A program made the translations under genes and the position numbers. From Alphaproteobacteria bacterium (lineage in GTDB: Bacteria > Pseudomonadota > Alphaproteobacteria > Micropepsales > Micropepsaceae), in NCBI GenBank assembly GCA_947474565.1, contig CANJIS010000019.1, positions 1 through 42,786 on the forward strand: 42,786 nt of DNA, in the 5' to 3' direction. Positions within the stretch are counted from its first letter, which is position 1. Each line of letters begins with the position of its first letter. Of the stretch, positions 41,149-42,786 are shown one piece after another. The notes under the pieces are model-generated. The model saw only the letters and a list, made by a program, of their open reading frames with translations, was not told the DNA's origin and searched no databases.

Positions 41149-42039
41149 CTATCGCCGCATACTATGACGAATTTCCTGGGTTAGCGTTCCGTCATTCGAC
41201 AGCCAAGGCTGGAGCTCACCCGTCTTTAGAATAGCGAATGCAAACTCGTTGCTCTGCCTGGGAAATACCGCTGCAAAAGCCTTGGCCAGCGGCGCAACTA
41301 CGCGAAGGAAATGAGCCTTGAACCGGCGCCCGGTGGTATCAAAGCGCTCATACGGCAGGCGCAGGCCGTAAAAGAATTTGACGTGGTGGACGTGCTGCGG
41401 ATCAAAGCTTTGGATAGTCTTGTAGACCTCGCGCTCCGTCTAACGGTAGATGAAGTTCGGGACCGGACCATTCTATACGCCACCATATTGGCAGTTATCC
41501 GAGGTTACGACAGCCTCAATCTCGTAATCTGGAGTTAGCCCCGACAGGCGCGCGATTTTCATTGCCAAGCTGTCGCGCGCTTCAAAAACCACTACAGCCT
41601 TCTTGGCCACCCTATACATTTCCAAGAGAGCCCGGTGCGGTGACCGACAATGATGTAGCCCGGCATGGACCAGCGCGACATCAAACGCCTGATTCTCATA
41701 GGTGAGGCATTCGGCGTTTTGGTGGGCCCATTGGAGCGGCGCGACTGAACCATGCTGCTGGTTGTCTAGGTTCGTGATGGTGGCATCGCGAAAGCCGAGG
41801 CGAAGTAATGTCTCGCCATCGAGGGGGCCACCGCAGGTAACGAGTACTTTATCGTCTAACTTGAGCAGCCCCTCGCCAAGAAGGCGATGCAACACTGCGT
41901 CATAGAAATCGTGGCCCATTTCTAGGAAATAGCAGAAATTAGCGGTGGGTCCAAGATGGCGGACTTTTCGGCGTTGGAGGCAGGCCGTGCGCGGGAATTC
42001 GCCAGCATTGAAACCGATTTTTCCAGGCGAACGGCCCAT
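41149..42039 (-). pseudogene. SAM-dependent methyltransferase gene with two in-frame amber codons
   Basis: From ATG 42039 (MGRSPGKIGFNAGEFPRTA) the frame shows a class I methyltransferase: VRHLGPTANFCYFLEMGHDFYDAVLHRLL, motif I as VLVTCGGPLDGETLLRLGF, TITNLD, and FDVALVHAGLHHCRSPHRALLEMYRVAKK. It reaches TAG at 41473-41475 after QYGGV, reads NGPVPNFIYR, and meets a second TAG at 41440-41442. It then stays open in the same frame (TEREVYKTIQSFDPQHVHHVKFFYG ... AILKTGELQPWLS) for nearly a hundred codons to the stop at 41149. The sequence on both sides looks like one normal protein, so this is probably a recently inactivated gene or a readthrough case. Base composition is less GC-rich than its neighbours, and it sits beside the rRNA operon. 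Confidence 0.75.
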
Positions 42040-42090
42040 AGCGGCAGTGTATGAACGCGGCGCGCGGCCGGAACAGATTTTCGCTCCGCC

Positions 42091-42131
42091 AAAAACAAAA
42101 AGCCCCGCGAGATTTCTCTCGCGGGGCTTTT
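42091..42131 (-). terminator. Terminator of the rRNA operon
   Basis: A 15-bp perfect stem (42098-42112 with 42117-42131, AAAAGCCCCGCGAGA/TCTCGCGGGGCTTTT) with a four-base loop is followed on the minus strand by a T-rich tract (TTTTTGTTTTT). It lies about 40 bases after the 5S gene. Confidence 0.9.
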
Positions 42132-42173
42132 CATTGTTCAAGCGGATTATCTTGTTTTGCTTCCTGCCCTTGG

Positions 42174-42293
42174 CAGACCTGGCAGCGTTCTACTCTCCCG
42201 CGGCTTGAGCCGCAGTACCATGGACGCAGAAGGCTTTGACGGCCGAGTTCGAAATGGGATCGGGTAGAATTCCTTCGCTATGACCACCAGGTC
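42174..42293 (-). rRNA. rrf: 5S ribosomal RNA
   Basis: On the minus strand the sequence begins near GACCTGGTGGTCATAGCG and contains CCCGATCCCATTTCGAACTC, the universal 5S loop B/C region. It ends near CGCTGCCAGGTC, which pairs with the 5' GACCTGG. Ends are estimated from the terminal helix and may be off by a few bases. It follows the 23S gene in the usual order. Confidence 0.92.
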
Positions 42294-42419
42294 GGCAAAG
42301 GGCAGAAAGCATTCGCACATTGCTGCGCGAACCGCACAAAATTCATACGACACGTTTGACCGTAGTTATTGGGTATTGGAATGCCTGGCTTTGTTTCCAG
42401 GCATGAAACGAGTGCTGGC

Positions 42420-42786
<367 letters not shown>

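Noticed and set aside
42147-42353. Open frames over the 5S and 23S genes
   Set aside because: They lie inside structural RNA genes.

Overview
The window looks like chromosomal DNA of a GC-rich alphaproteobacterium with a dimorphic, surface-attaching (Caulobacter-like) lifestyle. The basis is a CpdR-type response regulator beside N-formylglutamate amidohydrolase, a holdfast-anchor locus resembling hfaABD, RpoH-type and sigma-54-type promoters that fit alphaproteobacterial consensus, and a suhB/MmgR-like small RNA. A Caulobacterales or Rhizomicrobium-like lineage is an inference; the sequence does not settle the genus. No phage, insertion sequence or CRISPR array was seen.

Layout. 1-1,600: the start of a leftward, AT-richer sterol-desaturase-type gene cut by the window edge, a small secreted protein with a terminator-like hairpin in its leader, tRNA-Val(GAC), and cpdR divergent from an N-formylglutamate amidohydrolase. 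2,545-3,027: a structured intergenic region with a compact small RNA on the minus strand. 3,028-9,713: a rightward envelope-glycan cluster (LpxH-like phosphoesterase, GT4 glycosyltransferase, then a GT-C-like membrane protein, a GT2 enzyme and GtrA that together look like a Gtr-type glycan-modification module) ending in an unrecognised secreted Cys-His-Asp protein. 9,728-13,399: a leftward tonB-exbB-exbD-exbD-TPR operon. 14,101-18,227: glyoxalase I and a large autotransporter. 18,512-26,318: pentapeptide-repeat protein, two alpha/beta hydrolases, an Hsp20 gene with an RpoH promoter and a ROSE-like leader, a frameshifted membrane-protein gene, a histidinol-phosphatase-like enzyme and typA/bipA. 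26,690-30,988: an RND efflux pump (adaptor and inner-membrane pump). 31,046-34,138: a rhomboid protease, then the holdfast-anchor genes behind a consensus sigma-54 promoter. 34,440-39,863: a 2OG-Fe(II) oxygenase, an elongation factor P cluster (efp, epmA, an Fsr-like MFS transporter, epmB) and a periplasmic peroxiredoxin. 40,182-42,786: a CHAP-domain secreted protein, a tiny basic protein, a methyltransferase gene broken by two in-frame amber codons, and the 3' end of a leftward rRNA operon (23S partial, 5S, terminator).

The strongest points for follow-up are three in-frame TAG codons inside two otherwise intact reading frames (hfaB and the methyltransferase), the sigma-54 promoter of the holdfast locus, the small RNA at 2,653-2,743, the heat-shock regulatory leader, and the unclassified secreted protein at 8,070-9,713. 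Gene starts were revised from the longest open frames wherever ribosome binding sites, signal peptides or family-conserved N-termini pointed downstream.
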